Under the pieces are notes generated by a model. It ran no database searches. It saw only the letters and a program-made list of their open reading frames with translations, and had not been told where the DNA came from. This document shows, one piece after another, positions 63,936-64,000 of a stretch of DNA of 64,000 bases; the stretch's first letter is position 1; each line of letters starts with the position of its first letter. This stretch comes from Paracoccaceae bacterium Fryx2 (GTDB lineage: Bacteria > Pseudomonadota > Alphaproteobacteria > Rhodobacterales > Rhodobacteraceae). The translations under genes and the position numbers were made by a program. The stretch is from assembly GCA_032334235.1 (NCBI GenBank), contig JAVSGI010000003.1, positions 1,178,001-1,242,000 of the forward strand. The letters run 5' to 3'.

Positions 63936-64000
63936 CCTCCCGCGAGATCGACATCCACACGCTGCCAGGCATGCTGACCGCGCTGCGCCTGCCCAGCTTC
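63932..64000 (+). CDS. istB: IS21 helper ATPase IstB (type A), 5' part only
   Basis: ATG 63932 overlaps the istA stop. The 23 visible codons match copy 1 (MTSREIDIHTLPGMLTALRL). The gene runs off the window. Confidence 0.9.
   Translation, partial: MTSREIDIHTLPGMLTALRLPSF

Larger units (their letters stand above)
62250..64000 (+). mobile_element. IS21-family element, type A, copy 2 (right end outside window)
   Basis: It begins TGTTGCGCGACAACCATC at 62250, inside brxC. If it matches the 2,587-bp copy it ends near 64836. It is similar to the copy at 3295, with scattered and clustered differences. Confidence 0.93.

Overview
The window is high-GC DNA that looks like a Rhodobacterales-type alphaproteobacterium (Rhodobacter/Paracoccus relatives). 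The pointers are the gene-transfer-agent-like tail gene order, the hutW-hutX heme genes, a DUF6880 gene, a COG0523-DUF1826 zinc-type operon, and IS3, IS21, IS66, IS256, IS630 and IS5 elements of the kind common on plasmids and islands of this order. This assignment is inference. About a third of the sequence is insertion sequence. Most insertions carry clear target duplications, so the interrupted host genes can be reconstructed on paper. Layout. (1) 1-8060: nested IS debris. An IS66 element, itself hit by an IS3-family copy, abuts a DUF1826-like gene split by an IS21 element. That gene overlaps the last codons of a COG0523 (CobW/ZigA-like) GTPase gene split by a second IS3 copy, and the GTPase is fused to a chimeric IS21 scar. 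(2) 8242-11104: an intact minus-strand operon hutW-hutX-NAD(P)-dependent epimerase for anaerobic heme use. (3) 11105-16316: decayed fragments of an AAA+/M41 (FtsH-like) protein, an SF1 helicase split by the third IS3 copy, an IS256-family element, and a phage packaging-type scrap. (4) 16364-38846: the most interesting region, a large defence-like locus. On the minus strand it runs from a ~1,990-residue P-loop ATPase and a 342-residue protein of unknown function, through an SF1/UvrD-like helicase broken by an IS21 element, to a ~1,070-residue protein and a 1,994-residue DEAH helicase with a DUF1998-like cysteine cluster. A BrxR/CapW-like WYL regulator sits in the middle on the plus strand, downstream of a good promoter with an overlapping palindrome. 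The last two genes resemble a Druantia DruH-DruE pair; I cannot match the full gene set to a named system. (5) 38946-44532: an IS21 fragment, then gene-transfer-agent-like tail genes (tape measure C-terminus, DUF2460, DUF2163, NlpC/P60). A TacAT-type toxin-antitoxin pair and an IS630 element interrupt them. (6) 44598-50213: an IS5/IS903-group element, a hipBA toxin-antitoxin operon with twin palindromic operators, a second copy of the IS21 element from region 4, a terminator and the 3' piece of a tRNA-Met(CAU), a probable attachment site. (7) 50214-64000: island cargo, with a poly-gamma-glutamate hydrolase-like protein, a Lit-like HExxH metallopeptidase, a DUF6880 protein, a tyrosine integrase, and the start of a type I-like BREX locus (brxR, brxA, brxB, brxC). 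An IS5-family element splits brxR; an IS903-group element and then an IS21 element split brxC. The two anti-phage-type loci carry closely related WYL regulators, and both are interrupted by IS elements, so as assembled neither is likely to work in full.
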